Assembly (NCBI GenBank): GCA_016200135.1
Contig: JACQFI010000086.1
Location: 1 to 54,366, forward strand
DNA from: Planctomycetota bacterium
GTDB taxonomy: Bacteria > Planctomycetota > SZUA-567 > H5-PLA8
DNA: 54,366 nucleotides
Reading direction: 5' to 3'
Part shown: positions 1 to 7,135 of the stretch, one piece after another
How the letters are laid out: each line of letters starts with the position of its first letter
Position numbering within the stretch: the first letter of the stretch is position 1
The notes under the pieces: model-generated
The model's input: only the letters and a program-made list of their open reading frames with translations
Told to the model about the DNA's origin: nothing
Databases searched by the model: none
Made by a program: the position numbers and the translations under genes

Positions 1-104
1 GAGCGTAGAGCGTAGAGCGTAGAGCGTAGAGCGTAGAGCGTAGAGCGTAGAGCGTAGAGCGTAGAGCGTAGAGCGTAGAGCGTAGAGCGTAGAGCGTAGA
101 GCGT
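1..104. repeat. Tandem heptamer (GAGCGTA) array
   Basis: A perfect 7-bp unit, GAGCGTA, repeats about 14.9 times with no mismatch and runs off the left edge, so its full length is unknown. It is followed at once by a terminator hairpin. A period of 7 cannot keep a reading frame unless the copy number is a multiple of three, and no gene crosses it here. Confidence 0.95.
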
Positions 105-117
105 GTACAACAATAAG

Positions 118-149
118 GGCAAGCCGAAAGGCTTGCCTTTTCTTTTTTT
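118..149 (+). terminator. Intrinsic terminator for a plus-strand gene left of the window
   Basis: A perfect 8-bp stem, GGCAAGCC / GGCTTGCC, closes a GAAA tetraloop at 118-137 and is followed by TTTTCTTTTTTT. The T-run lies on the plus side, so it should end a plus transcript entering from the left. The minus-strand peptidase gene also ends just to its right and may use the hairpin less efficiently. Confidence 0.85.
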
Positions 150-167
150 AACATCAACAGCGAAGAG

Positions 168-626
168 CTAGCGCACCTCTACGGATTGGAACGCTTCGCC
201 GCGCGCGTCTAACTGCCAACCGGCCAGTTCGTCTCTGTCCGGATCGCGCAGCGAGACGATCAGGTAGAGGTAGCGCTCGGGAAAACTTTCATAGAGTCCC
301 TGCGCCCATTCGAGATCGACCGGAGAAGGCTCGGGCGCGCTTTGGGGGTGCGAGTGCCAGAAGCCGAGGATGCGCAACGCCTTCTTCTTGTGCCGCGCGC
401 AGTAGCCCTCCGCTTTGGCATAGTCCAGCGGATCGATGGTGAAGCGGTCGTCGCGGCTCGGGTGCAGATTGCGCGCGGGCCGCACGGCGGCAATCGCGAA
501 GTTCTGAGTTCTGGGTTCTGCGTCCTGAGTCCCGATCAGGAACCCGCAGGCTTCTTCGGGATGCGCTTCGCGCGCGTAGATGAAGAGTTCGGCGCGAAGA
601 TCGGGAGGCAGCGAGAGATAGGCCAT
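168..626 (-). CDS. JAMM/MPN (JAB) domain metallopeptidase, M67 family
   Basis: 152 aa. A zinc isopeptidase-like protein of the JAB/MPN fold, a family that in bacteria often acts on ubiquitin-like sulfur-carrier proteins or peptides. The JAMM set is complete: Glu25 in the EACGFL motif, His91 and His93 in HSHP, then Ser101 and Asp104 in SPVD. The ATG at 626 is preferred because homologues begin just before the LPPDL segment. A GTG at 650 overlaps the uvrD stop by one base (TAGTG) and would add eight residues. Last gene of the tatA-tatB-uvrD block. Residues around 33-43 (TQDAEPRTQNF) come from five 7-bp repeats at 501-535 and look like an insertion between the first strand and the PARNLHP segment. 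The substrate is unknown. Confidence 0.85.
   Translation of the reverse strand: MAYLSLPPDLRAELFIYAREAHPEEACGFLIGTQDAEPRTQNFAIAAVRPARNLHPSRDDRFTIDPLDYAKAEGYCARHKKKALRILGFWHSHPQSAPEPSPVDLEWAQGLYESFPERYLYLIVSLRDPDRDELAGWQLDARGEAFQSVEVR
501..535. repeat. Five degenerate heptads inside the JAMM peptidase gene
   Basis: Plus-strand reading gives GTTCTGA, GTTCTGG, GTTCTGC, GTCCTGA, GTCCCGA in direct succession. They lie within the coding sequence and are translated into the low-complexity peptide TQDAEPRTQN. No inverted second arm is visible nearby. Confidence 0.8.
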
Positions 627-649
627 GTTCGCTTCGCGCCCCGGCGCCA

Positions 650-3079
650 CTACGCTTTCTTCAGCTTCGCCAGTGAGAGCAGCAGCAGCTTCGGGCCGAC
701 CTTGCGGAAGTGGACTTTCACTTTGGCCGAGAGGCCGCTGCCGCTGACCTGCTCGACGGTGCCGTCGCCAAAGAGTGCGTGGCTTACGCGATCGCCGACC
801 TCGAACGTGTCCTCGTCGATCTGGCTGTTCTCGCTCGAGTACCCGCCGCTCACGGTGCGCGCGAACTCGGCGAGCCCTTTGGCCTTCGCCTTAGAGCTCT
901 CGTCCTTGCTTCCGGCATGCGCTTGTGCGAACTCGCCCAACTCGTGCTCGAACTCCTCGTAACTTCCCTGCTTGGGTTTGGGCTTGCCCCAGGCCTGCTT
1001 CTCGCGCCCGGAGAAACTCGAGCCGAACATAGAACTGTCGTCCCACGAACCCTTGGCGCGATCGGTGACTTCTAGCAGTTTCTCGGGGATCTCGTCGAGG
1101 AACCGGGAGGGCACGGAGAGGTCCGTCTTACCGAAACGCATGCGATACTTGGCGCGAAGAAGGTAGAGCCGTTCCCGCGCCCGCGTGACGCCGACGTAAA
1201 AGAGCCGCCGTTCCTCTTCCACCGCGCGGTCCATCTCGCTCTCGGCGTCTTCGGAGCCGATATTCATGGCGCCGCCGCCGCGAACCATGGGCAGCAGCCC
1301 TTCTTCAACGCCGGTGATGAACACGAAGGGGAACTCGAGGCCCTTGGCCATGTGCAGCGTCATCAGCGTGACGATGTCGGTGTTGTCCTTGCGCGCGTCG
1401 TTCGGCGTGAGCAGCGCGGCGTTCTCCAGGAAACCGGCGATCGAGGACTGCTTCTGCGCGAGTTCTTCCAGGCCGTCGAAGGCGCCGGGCTCGGGCGGTG
1501 GGCCGTCGGGCACCGCGCCAGGCTTGTTGTCGGCGTCGTAGGCGGCAGCGGCGGTGACCAACTGCTCCAAGTTCTCGAGCCGCTCCGTCTCGTTGGCTTC
1601 GCGCAGCGCGTCCTGCAGGCCGGATTCCTTGAGGACCTTCACCGCTGCATCGACCACCGGGTACGCGGGGAGCGCGCGCAGCTTGTCCATGATCTTCGCG
1701 AAGGCGTAGAGATCTTTGCGCGCCTTGGGCTTCAGCTCGCGTTCCATCCAGTCGGGCTTATCGAGCACTTCGAGCATGGAACACTTGAGTCCGCCGGCCT
1801 TCTTCGCGAGCAGGTCCAACGTCGAAGGCCCGATGCCGCGGCGCGGAACATTGATGATGCGCGCGAAGCTCACGTCGTCCTTCGGGTTCACGATCAGGCG
1901 CAGGTACGCCAGCGCGTCCTTCACTTCGCGGCGTTCGTAGAACGGCGTGCCGCCAATGAGCTGGTAGGGCACCGCGGTCTGGATCAGCGCCTGTTCGAAC
2001 GGCCGCGACTGCGCGTTGGTGCGGTAGAAGACGGCGATCTCGCCGTAGCCCCGGCCCGACTGCGCGAGCCGCTGGATCTCGGCGGCCACTTCGTGGGCTT
2101 CGAGTTCCTGGTCGCCGAGGATGCGGAACGAGGCGACCTCGCCCTGATCGTTCTCGGTCCAGAGTTCCTTCTCCTTGCGTTCCTTGTTGTGCCGGATCAC
2201 CGCCGAGGCGACCGCGAGGACGGTCTTGGTCGAGCGGTAGTTCTGTTCGAGGCGGACCACCTTGGCGTCGGGGAAGTCGCGCTCGAAGGAGAGGATGTTG
2301 CGCACGTCCGCGCCGCGCCAGGAGTAGATCGACTGGTCCGGATCGCCGGTCACGCAGACGTTGCGGTGGCCCTGGCCCAGCAGCTTGACCAACTGGTACT
2401 GGCAGCCGTTGGTGTCCTGGTACTCGTCCACGAGCAGATGGGCAAAACGGCGGTTATAGCGCTCGCGGACCTCCGCGTGGTCGCGCAGCAGCGCCACTCC
2501 TTTGAGCAGCAGGTCGTCGAAGTCGAGCGCCTGGTTGCGCAGCAGCGTGCGCTCGTACTGTTCGTAAATCTGCTGCGCGATGCGCTCGTGGAAGCTGGAG
2601 CCTTCCAGATCGTCGGGCTCGAGCGCCTTGCTCTTGAGGCCCGAGATGAGCGTGCGCAGATTGCTGGTGGAGTAGCGCTTGTCTTCGAGGCGCATCTCCT
2701 TCTTGATCTCGTCGAGAACCTTGGAGGCGTCGTCCTCGTCGTAGATGGAGAATTGCGGCGTGAGGCCCAGCACTTCGGCCTCGCGGCGCAGCAGCCGCGC
2801 GCAGAAGCTATGGAAAGTTGAGACCCACGCGCCGGACGAGCCGACGAGGTCTTCGACGCGGCGGCGCATCTCGCCCGCGGCCTTGTTGGTGAACGTAATC
2901 GCGAGCACTTCCCAGGGCTTGGTGCCGTGGGCGATCAAGTTTGCGATGCGCCGCGTGACGACGCGCGTCTTGCCCGAGCCCGCGCCCGCAAGGATCAGCA
3001 GCGGGCCTGACAACGTCTCCACGGCTTCGCGCTGCGGCGGGTTAAGGTCGGTCAGGATTTCGGCGGGCGTGGAGGGCAT
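650..3079 (-). CDS. uvrD: ATP-dependent DNA helicase UvrD/PcrA
   Basis: 809 aa. Superfamily 1A 3'-5' helicase for repair and replication-fork clearance. All motifs are present in order: Walker A AGAGSGKT near residue 31-38, motif II DEYQDTN, motif III QSIYSWRGAD, motif IV LEQNYRST, motif V TLMTLHMAKGLEFPFVF and motif VI EERRLFYVGVTRARERL. The C-terminus carries the GDRVSHALFGDGTVEQV segment, the small Tudor-like RNA-polymerase-binding domain typical of PcrA/UvrD. The frame stays open upstream to 3310, but that part overlaps the tatB-like gene and is Arg/Pro-rich out-of-frame sequence, so ATG 3079 (MPSTPAEILTDLNPPQREAV) is taken. The start lacks a clear ribosome site. Stop overlaps the alternative GTG of the next gene. 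Confidence 0.96.
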   Translation of the reverse strand: MPSTPAEILTDLNPPQREAVETLSGPLLILAGAGSGKTRVVTRRIANLIAHGTKPWEVLAITFTNKAAGEMRRRVEDLVGSSGAWVSTFHSFCARLLRREAEVLGLTPQFSIYDEDDASKVLDEIKKEMRLEDKRYSTSNLRTLISGLKSKALEPDDLEGSSFHERIAQQIYEQYERTLLRNQALDFDDLLLKGVALLRDHAEVRERYNRRFAHLLVDEYQDTNGCQYQLVKLLGQGHRNVCVTGDPDQSIYSWRGADVRNILSFERDFPDAKVVRLEQNYRSTKTVLAVASAVIRHNKERKEKELWTENDQGEVASFRILGDQELEAHEVAAEIQRLAQSGRGYGEIAVFYRTNAQSRPFEQALIQTAVPYQLIGGTPFYERREVKDALAYLRLIVNPKDDVSFARIINVPRRGIGPSTLDLLAKKAGGLKCSMLEVLDKPDWMERELKPKARKDLYAFAKIMDKLRALPAYPVVDAAVKVLKESGLQDALREANETERLENLEQLVTAAAAYDADNKPGAVPDGPPPEPGAFDGLEELAQKQSSIAGFLENAALLTPNDARKDNTDIVTLMTLHMAKGLEFPFVFITGVEEGLLPMVRGGGAMNIGSEDAESEMDRAVEEERRLFYVGVTRARERLYLLRAKYRMRFGKTDLSVPSRFLDEIPEKLLEVTDRAKGSWDDSSMFGSSFSGREKQAWGKPKPKQGSYEEFEHELGEFAQAHAGSKDESSKAKAKGLAEFARTVSGGYSSENSQIDEDTFEVGDRVSHALFGDGTVEQVSGSGLSAKVKVHFRKVGPKLLLLSLAKLKKA

Positions 3080-3161
3080 CGAACGGTCGGGTCCCAAGGT
3101 CGGCCAAAGATTTGAGGATACCCGGTTTTCAGCGGGCGCAAAGAGGGATGCGGAAGGACGC

Positions 3162-3725
3162 TTAACTCTTCGGCGCTTCGGTCGGCACCGGCGCGGCCGG
3201 TGCGCAGCTCTGCGATGGCACGCTCGCAACGGGAACCGATGCGGCAGGTGTGGCTTCGGCAGAAGATTCAGGAGACGGCGGCACAGGCGCAGAAGGGCCT
3301 GCCGTTGCATCGGGCGTGACGCCGGCCGTAGGCGGCTGGACCGCGGGCTCGCCGTGCGCGGGAAGTTTCTCCGGCGCGGCCGGGGCCGGCGGCGTCTCTT
3401 CGCAGTTCTGGATGCTGGGGTCGAGCTTGTTCTCGTTGAAGGTGTTGGGCAGCGTGTCGGCGGCCTTGGTCATGTCGGCCGCGGCCTCATTCAGTTGCTG
3501 GCGGAACTCTTTCATGGGTTCGGTGATGGGCCCGGCGGCGGCTTCGAACTCGCGGCGCACCTGGTCGGTGGAATCGCGCATGCTGCGCTTGAATTCGGAC
3601 AGGCCTTTGCCAAAGCTGCGCGCCACGTTCGGCAGGCGTTCGCCGAAGAGGAGCAGCGCAATGATCATGACGATGCAGAGTTCGCCGAAGCCGAGGTTTT
3701 CGAGGAAGGCCAGAGGTAGAAACAT
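3162..3725 (-). CDS. Sec-independent translocase subunit, TatA/TatB family (TatB-like)
   Basis: 187 aa. Twin-arginine translocation membrane component. The N-terminus has one hydrophobic helix (CIVMIIALLLFG), a hinge (ERLPNVARSFGKGLSEFKR) and an amphipathic helix. The longer predicted helical region (to about residue 100) and Glu before the hinge suggest TatB rather than TatA. The last 85 residues are Pro/Ala/Ser-rich and low-complexity, as in many TatB proteins. It follows tatA by 27 nt, with a GGGAG ribosome site before the ATG. No tatC is present in the window. TatA versus TatB assignment is by architecture only. Confidence 0.85.
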   Translation of the reverse strand: MFLPLAFLENLGFGELCIVMIIALLLFGERLPNVARSFGKGLSEFKRSMRDSTDQVRREFEAAAGPITEPMKEFRQQLNEAAADMTKAADTLPNTFNENKLDPSIQNCEETPPAPAAPEKLPAHGEPAVQPPTAGVTPDATAGPSAPVPPSPESSAEATPAASVPVASVPSQSCAPAAPVPTEAPKS

Positions 3726-3752
3726 GGCGCGGCTCCCAGCCCGGCGGGCGCG

Positions 3753-4004
3753 CTAGGTCTTCTTTTCGGTGGTCTGCGCAGCGGGAGCGGCGGGCGTTGC
3801 GGGCGTTGCGGGAGGCGCCGCCGGGGCTGCGCCGGTGGTCGATTCTTCGTGGCCTTCTTTCAGGCCCTGCTTGAACTCGCCGACGGACTTGCCCAAGTTG
3901 CGGCCCAGGCCCGGCAGGCGGTGGCCGAAGAGCAGCAGCACGATCACCAGGATGACGATCAGTTCCGTCATGCCGATGTTCTCGAGGAATCCCAGCGTAA
4001 GCAT
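3753..4004 (-). CDS. tatA: Sec-independent translocase subunit TatA
   Basis: 83 aa. Pore-forming Tat subunit. One membrane helix (TELIVILVIVLLLFG), then HRLPGLGRNLGKSVGEFKQGL, the classic hinge and amphipathic helix with the conserved FG and GKxxxEFK pattern. The tail is Ala/Pro/Thr-rich. First gene of the tatA-tatB-uvrD-JAMM block. It is preceded by its own promoter at 4102-4130, so the Tat genes can be expressed independently of yacG upstream. Confidence 0.92.
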   Translation of the reverse strand: MLTLGFLENIGMTELIVILVIVLLLFGHRLPGLGRNLGKSVGEFKQGLKEGHEESTTGAAPAAPPATPATPAAPAAQTTEKKT

Positions 4005-4101
4005 GATGGTCTCGCTTCCTTTGGCCGCCGCCTATATCGACGCGCTCAAGTCGTCCGACTTCAATCGGCCTTTGAGACGCGCAGGCAACTCACACGCATA
4101 A

Positions 4102-4130
4102 ATAGTATCATCGTCCGGCCTTATTATCAA
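4102..4130 (-). promoter_or_regulatory. Sigma70-type promoter for tatA
   Basis: On the minus strand, TTGATA (4130-4125), a 17-nt spacer and TACTAT (4107-4102). The predicted start is near 4095, giving a leader of about 90 nt to the tatA ATG. The -35 box overlaps the yacG stop codon. Confidence 0.7.
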
Positions 4131-4354
4131 TCGTCACTCTCGTCCTCGAAGGATTCCTCGGGCTTGGGCGCGGGTCCCGGCACCACGTACTTCTCGGTAA
4201 GCCAATTGCCCAAGTCGACATCCCGACAGCGCACGGAGCAGAAGGGAAAGGGCTTGTGCTCCTTTACGGAGCGATAGGCGTAGCGCTTCCCGCAGCGCGG
4301 GCAGCGCGCCTCGTTGGGCTCGACCATGCCCGGCCGAGGTTCCGGCTTAGACAT
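4127..4354 (-). CDS. yacG: DNA gyrase inhibitor YacG-like zinc protein
   Basis: 75 aa. YacG proteins bind one zinc ion and, in E. coli, inhibit GyrB; they often sit near coaE. The signature is complete: CPRC at residues 18-21, then FCSVRCRDVDLGNWL with the second Cys pair, followed by KYVVPGP and an acidic tail (EESFEDESDD). The length is normal for the family. It lies 21 nt after the small zinc-finger gene and shares its promoter at 4838-4866. coaE is not in this window. Confidence 0.9.
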   Translation of the reverse strand: MSKPEPRPGMVEPNEARCPRCGKRYAYRSVKEHKPFPFCSVRCRDVDLGNWLTEKYVVPGPAPKPEESFEDESDD

Positions 4355-4375
4355 TTGACAGGGCGATCCCGTGCT

Positions 4376-4753
4376 TCAGGCTTGAGTGGCCGCCGCTTCG
4401 GCGACCGCGTTCTCCGCGATCTCGACGGATTCGGGCGTGCCCGCCGGCTGGCTGTCCAGGATCTTGCGGATCTCGGTCTGCACGGCTTCGATCTCGCGGC
4501 GCCACTTGATGCGCCCCTGGAAGCCGACGACCACGTCGTACATCTGCTGGGCGCGCTTGAGTTCGCGTTCGAGCGCGCGGAGCCGCTCCTGATCGTCGCG
4601 GCGGACATTGCTGTCGTAATCGGTCTTCTCGCGCGGCGAATCGTTGTAGATCATGCCACGCCGCCAGATCTGTCCGTAGTGCCTGCGGCAGTAGCCCTTC
4701 GCATGCGACGGATTGGGACACCCTTCGACGATGCAACGGGACGGCTTGGGCAT
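4376..4753 (-). CDS. Small putative zinc-finger protein of unknown function
   Basis: 125 aa. The N-terminus has C-x4-C-x9-C-x2-H spacing (CIVEGC, then GYCRRHY), a motif seen in small nucleic-acid-associated and phage-like proteins. A charged, probably coiled-coil helix follows (RDDQERLRALERELKRAQQ), then an Ala/Glu tail. ATG 4753 is chosen because GGAGGG lies 12 nt upstream. An in-frame ATG at 4801 would add 16 residues (MNTENSVPGGTGGRSS) but has no ribosome site. First gene of a two-gene unit with yacG. DNA or RNA binding is a guess from the zinc motif. Confidence 0.75.
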   Translation of the reverse strand: MPKPSRCIVEGCPNPSHAKGYCRRHYGQIWRRGMIYNDSPREKTDYDSNVRRDDQERLRALERELKRAQQMYDVVVGFQGRIKWRREIEAVQTEIRKILDSQPAGTPESVEIAENAVAEAAATQA

Positions 4754-4837
4754 AGAGGATCTCCCTCCAGTCCCCCCCGGAACCGAGTTTTCCGTATTCA
4801 TGTTTTCAGTTTTCGTTGGGTAACGAACTGAGTGCGG

Positions 4838-4866
4838 GTAATACGTTCGGGCTCCTGTTAAGTCAA
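4838..4866 (-). promoter_or_regulatory. Sigma70-type promoter for the zinc-finger/yacG unit
   Basis: On the minus strand, TTGACT (4866-4861), a 17-nt spacer and TATTAC (4843-4838). Transcription should begin near 4831. A bulged hairpin (4807-4827, with arms built around TTCGTT / AACGAA) lies at the start of the predicted leader. Confidence 0.7.
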
Positions 4867-4911
4867 CAGCAAAGTTTAAAACTCGGCGAAAAAAATATTC
4901 ACAAGCCGTTA

Positions 4912-4948
4912 GAATGCGCGCGGCAAAATTTTTTCTCGGCGCGCATTC
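4912..4948. promoter_or_regulatory. Perfect 10-bp inverted repeat in the divergent region
   Basis: GAATGCGCGC (4912-4921) and GCGCGCATTC (4939-4948) flank a 17-nt AT-rich centre that holds a T-run. It lies between the divergent zinc-finger and prepilin peptidase genes. It may be an operator or a hairpin; no protein can be assigned. Confidence 0.5.
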
Positions 4949-5014
4949 CGGCTTCCGGCTATGCTTTGCGACTCCGGTGTGCCCTATGGAGCCCACGGAG
5001 ACGCAGGCGCATCC

Positions 5015-6331
5015 ATGACCACCGCCATGCTTCAAATGCCCGCGTTGTTCTGGGTCGTCGTCTTCATCTGCTTCGGCGCGATTCTCGGCAGCTTTGTCAA
5101 CGCACTCGTCTATCGACTGCCTCGCGGCATCTCGATGATCACGCAAGAGCGCAGCTTTTGTCCGCGCTGCAAAGCCATGATTCGCGGGTACGACAACATC
5201 CCCATCCTGAGCTACTTGTGGCTGCGCGGGCGCTGCCGCGCCTGCAAGGAGCCGATCCCCGCGCGCTATCTGCGCGTCGAGGTGCTCGTCGCGTCGCTCT
5301 GCGCGCTCGCGGCGTACCAGTTCTGGATGTTGAACCGCCCCAATCCTCCGACCGGCGAACTGAGCCAGATGCCGGCCATTCTGTTCGCGGTGCAGATCTT
5401 TTTGAGCGCCGACCTGGCGTGCGCGGCCTTCACGGACCTCGAAGCCTGGATCATCCCCATCGAGACCACGTGGCCGTGGGTCATCGCGGGCCTGCTCCTT
5501 GCGCCAATCTTTCCCGAACTGCATCTCTCCGCGACGGTCTGGACGGGTTCGCCGCGCTGGGACGCGCTGATCGACAGCTTCCAAGGCGTGGTGATGGGCT
5601 CGGGCATTCTGTGGTCGATCGGCATCTGCTGCGTGGTCTTTCTGAAGAAGGAAGGCATGGGCGGCGGCGATGCCCACATGGTGGCGATGCTCGGCGCGCT
5701 GCTGGGCTGGAAGCCCGCGCTGGAGACGCTGATGCTCGGCATGAGCCTGGGCGCGGTGATCGGCATCGGCGTGATCGCGTGGGACCGCATCCAGCGCCGC
5801 CGCATGGGCAAGAACTACAAACCGTACCAGCCGACCTACGAACTGCCCGAAGCGGAAGAAGACCCGGGCCCCGGCGCCTCGTGGCCGTTCGGCGTATTCG
5901 GGGCGCTCGTACTCGCATTCGAAGCCTCGCTGTATGCGCTCTCCATGGGAAAAGGGTTCCTCTTCATCGACCCCAAGCATCTCTCGGCCCTTGCCGGCGG
6001 TTTCATCGGCCTGTTCTTCCTGGGCGGATCGTTCGCGCGCGGGCATCTGATCAAGACCGGCGAATGGCCGCAGGGCGAGATTCGCGAGCGCGAGGACGGC
6101 AAAAGGGAAGAGGTGCTGGAAGGCAACTATCTGCCCTTTGGCCCGTTCCTGGCGCTGGCGGGACTGATCGTGGTCTTTTATGATCCCCTGATCCGCGAGT
6201 TCATGTGGTGGTGGATGGTGGACCGGTTCAACGTAACGCCGGCGATGATGGCGGCAGGCCTACGAGAGATCCCGTGGCCGCAGCACATCGCCTTGAATCC
6301 GCTGCCGTTCAAAGTTCCGCTGGGTCCATAA
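5015..6331 (+). CDS. Type IV prepilin peptidase (A24 family)
   Basis: 438 aa, a multi-pass inner-membrane aspartic protease that removes (and usually N-methylates) prepilin leaders of type IV pili or type II secretion pseudopilins. The N-terminal methylase-type domain has the GSFVNALVYRLP opening and the zinc set CPRC...CRAC. The two catalytic aspartates are Asp141 in TDLEAWIIP and Asp219 in GGGDAHMVAMLGALLGW, the GxGD motif. It is longer than usual (about 250-290 aa): a 190-residue tail after the second catalytic site has further membrane segments and a charged loop. ATG 5015 gives the normal N-terminus. It probably forms a unit with hisH, 13 nt downstream. No pilin genes are in the window. 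Confidence 0.9.
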   Translation: MTTAMLQMPALFWVVVFICFGAILGSFVNALVYRLPRGISMITQERSFCPRCKAMIRGYDNIPILSYLWLRGRCRACKEPIPARYLRVEVLVASLCALAAYQFWMLNRPNPPTGELSQMPAILFAVQIFLSADLACAAFTDLEAWIIPIETTWPWVIAGLLLAPIFPELHLSATVWTGSPRWDALIDSFQGVVMGSGILWSIGICCVVFLKKEGMGGGDAHMVAMLGALLGWKPALETLMLGMSLGAVIGIGVIAWDRIQRRRMGKNYKPYQPTYELPEAEEDPGPGASWPFGVFGALVLAFEASLYALSMGKGFLFIDPKHLSALAGGFIGLFFLGGSFARGHLIKTGEWPQGEIREREDGKREEVLEGNYLPFGPFLALAGLIVVFYDPLIREFMWWWMVDRFNVTPAMMAAGLREIPWPQHIALNPLPFKVPLGP

Positions 6332-6344
6332 TGGGTGGCCTCCG

Positions 6345-6971
6345 ATGAAGATTGCCATTGTCGACTGCGGCTCAGGGAACCTGGGCAGCGCGCTCAAGGC
6401 CTTCCAGCACCTCGGTGCGGATGCCGCGCTATGCGAGCGCCCCGAGGAACTCGACCGGGCCGACGCGCTGGTGCTCCCGGGACAGGGCCAGTTCGGCGAT
6501 GTGATGAAGGGCCTTGCCAGCCGGAATCTCGTTGAACCCATCCAGGCTGCGGCGAAGGCCGGCAAAACCGTCTTCGGCATCTGCATCGGCCTGCAGTTGT
6601 TCTTCGAAACGAGCGAAGAGTCCAAGGGCGTCGCGGGGTTGGGGTTGCTCGAGGGCTCGGTGCGGTTCTTCCACGGCGTGAGCTACGGCGCCAAAGGCGG
6701 CCTGAAAGTTCCGCACATGGGCTGGAGCCCGCTGCATCTGGCGCGCCCGCACCCGTGCCTGGAAGGCCTGCACGGCGAACACGTCTACTTCGTCCACTCC
6801 TATTTCGTGCTGCCCACGCAGAAGGAAGACGTCATCGCCTACGGCGAGTACGGGCGGCACTTCTGCGCGGCCGCGGGCAAGGGCAATGTCGTGGGCGTTC
6901 AGTTCCACCCCGAGAAGAGCCAGCAGGCGGGGATGCGCATTCTGAAGAACTTCCTGGCCTGGAAACCGTAG
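6345..6971 (+). CDS. hisH: Imidazole glycerol phosphate synthase, glutamine amidotransferase subunit HisH
   Basis: 208 aa. Class I glutaminase that feeds ammonia to HisF in histidine biosynthesis. The nucleophile is Cys80 in GICIGLQ, and the His/Glu pair is in QFHPEKS near the C-terminus. Length is normal. The oxyanion-loop motif, usually PGVG, reads PGQG here; the N-terminal DYGxGN reads DCGSGN. HisA is encoded about 9 kb downstream and hisF is not in the window, so the histidine genes are dispersed. It follows the prepilin peptidase gene by 13 nt. Confidence 0.95.
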   Translation: MKIAIVDCGSGNLGSALKAFQHLGADAALCERPEELDRADALVLPGQGQFGDVMKGLASRNLVEPIQAAAKAGKTVFGICIGLQLFFETSEESKGVAGLGLLEGSVRFFHGVSYGAKGGLKVPHMGWSPLHLARPHPCLEGLHGEHVYFVHSYFVLPTQKEDVIAYGEYGRHFCAAAGKGNVVGVQFHPEKSQQAGMRILKNFLAWKP

Positions 6972-6982
6972 CGGAACGGCAC

Positions 6983-7066
6983 ATCCGAAACTCGAATTTC
7001 GAATGCAATGCGCCTTCGGCGCCGCGTAGATCGTTCCTTTCCTTGTCCGCTCGGCAAATTCGGATA
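6983..7066. repeat. Degenerate inverted heptad element between genes
   Basis: Left arm 6983-7004 reads as 7-mers ATCCGAA, ACTCGAA, TTTCGAA. Right arm 7056-7065 (AAATTCGGAT) is the exact complement of the left arm with one heptad removed (ATCCGAA joined to TTT). The 50-nt centre holds a GCGCC-TTC-GGCGC hairpin (7010-7022). The architecture resembles the element in mnmG but is more decayed. Confidence 0.55.
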
Positions 7067-7135
7067 TCCCGTAGGCCCTCTGGCCCTTTCGATGCAGCAC
7101 GACCGCATCCTTAGCTTGGGATCGAGGATTGTCCG

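Noticed and set aside
1..104. The left-edge repeat as a CRISPR array
   Set aside because: The unit is 7 bp with no spacers and no cas genes nearby.
1352..2821. Open frame of 489 codons on the plus strand opposite uvrD
   Set aside because: Antisense to all helicase motifs; its product is Val/Leu/Arg/Glu-rich with no domain. Long antisense frames are expected in GC-rich genes.
4376..6046. Minus-strand frame of 556 codons running through the prepilin peptidase gene
   Set aside because: Only the last 125 codons, after the ribosome site near 4765, form a sensible protein. The rest is antisense to catalytic motifs of the peptidase.
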